Of a stretch of 64,000 nucleotides of DNA, positions 63,661 to 64,000 are shown in pieces. The notes under the pieces are model-generated. The model saw nothing but the letters and a program-made list of their open reading frames with translations, searched no databases and was not told the DNA's origin. How positions within the stretch are numbered: position 1 is the first letter of the stretch; each line of letters begins with the position of its first letter. The stretch is from Streptomyces tailanensis (GTDB taxonomy: Bacteria > Actinomycetota > Actinomycetes > Streptomycetales > Streptomycetaceae), in contig NZ_VTHJ01000056.1 of the NCBI RefSeq assembly GCF_008386495.1, positions 1 to 64,000 of the forward strand. Direction: 5' to 3'. Made by a program: the position numbers and the translations under genes.

Positions 63661-64000
63661 TCAGTCGTTCGCGACCACGGGGTACCGGGGCTCGTTCTCG
63701 GCCATCTGCCGCAGCGCGTCCTTGCGGTCGCGCTTGGACAGCCGGTCGATGTACAGGTAGCCGTACAGATGGTCGGTCTCGTGCTGCAGGCAGCGCGCGA
63801 AGTAACCGGTGCCGCGCACCTTGATCGGGTTGCCCTTCTCGTCCTGCCCGGTGACCTCGGCGTAGTCGGGGCGGGCGAGCGGCATGTACGCGGTCGGCAC
63901 CGACAGGCATCCCTCGTTGCTGTCGTCCAACCGGCGCGTCTCGGCGGGCAGTTCGACCAGCTTGGGGTTGCAGACCACGCCGACGTGCCGGTTGCCCTCG
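63661..64000 (-). CDS. def: Peptide deformylase (5' end outside window)
   Basis: Removes the N-formyl group from nascent peptides. The visible C-terminal 112 residues carry motif 2 (EGCLSVP, with the metal Cys) and motif 3 (QHETDHLYG, an HExxH variant with two metal His). Motif 1 lies beyond the window end. The frame remains open to base 64000. Converges on the GlxA-type gene. Confidence 0.93.
   Translation of the reverse strand, partial: EGNRHVGVVCNPKLVELPAETRRLDDSNEGCLSVPTAYMPLARPDYAEVTGQDEKGNPIKVRGTGYFARCLQHETDHLYGYLYIDRLSKRDRKDALRQMAENEPRYPVVAND

Overview
The window is high-GC actinobacterial DNA, almost certainly a Streptomyces chromosome core region. Signs are the strong third-position GC bias, frequent GTG starts, bldA-type TTA rarity, and the gene order kgd ... 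sodX-sodN ... anti-sigma/sigH-like ... wblE-pdtaS-like ... nagB-dasD-dasCBA-dasR ... nrdAB-nrdS-like, which is the order I know from Streptomyces coelicolor. No rRNA, tRNA, CRISPR array or intact insertion sequence was seen.

Layout. 1-3.5 kb: 3' part of the fused 2-oxoglutarate dehydrogenase gene, ending in a strong hairpin. 3.5-10.8 kb: small conserved genes, a DUF4097/PadR pair, an autoregulated-looking HTH/Clp-N pair, a zinc-type oxidoreductase and malic enzyme. 10.8-14.1 kb: a glutamate-type ABC uptake operon. 14.1-17.6 kb: a SARP/NB-ARC regulator flanked by two paralogous six-cysteine secreted proteins of unknown function. 17.7-20.3 kb: a methyltransferase, a CGNR zinc-finger regulator, and the nickel superoxide dismutase with its maturation protease. 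20.3-25.9 kb: an accessory, decaying segment with a methyltransferase, a frameshifted aaRS-like/ASCH gene, a NUDIX hydrolase, a divergent AraC/MFS pair (the MFS gene carries a TTA codon) and a patch of gene fragments that repeats the sodN 3' end. 25.9-32.2 kb: a GH32-type glycosidase divergent from a LacI-controlled sugar ABC operon. 32.2-34.9 kb: AraC, VOC, YCII and zinc-ribbon genes. 35.0-37.5 kb: a family 2B encapsulin shell gene translationally coupled to a polyprenyl diphosphate synthase, then an amidase. 38.4-45 kb: a PLP enzyme, a Na+/H+ antiporter, an anti-sigma/sigma pair and a lipid kinase. 45.2-47.2 kb: wblE and a PdtaS-like histidine kinase. 47.6-54.3 kb: amino-sugar use (nagB, GH3 hydrolase, chitobiose importer DasABC, regulator DasR) with several DasR-like operators. 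54.5-58.7 kb: small membrane genes, a sodium:solute symporter, a nucleoside hydrolase and a GNAT. 58.7-64 kb: cobalamin-riboswitch-controlled class Ia ribonucleotide reductase, a GlxA/AraC regulator and a 3'-truncated view of peptide deformylase.

Co-operation. The das genes import chitin-derived disaccharide, cleave it, and pass glucosamine-6-phosphate to glycolysis under DasR. SodX is expected to trim SodN. The riboswitch should silence nrdAB when B12 allows the class II enzyme to work. The least explained loci are the SARP/six-cysteine pair at 14.1-17.6 kb, the duplicated-operator HTH/Clp-N operon at 7.4-8.25 kb, and the sodN-downstream fragment zone.
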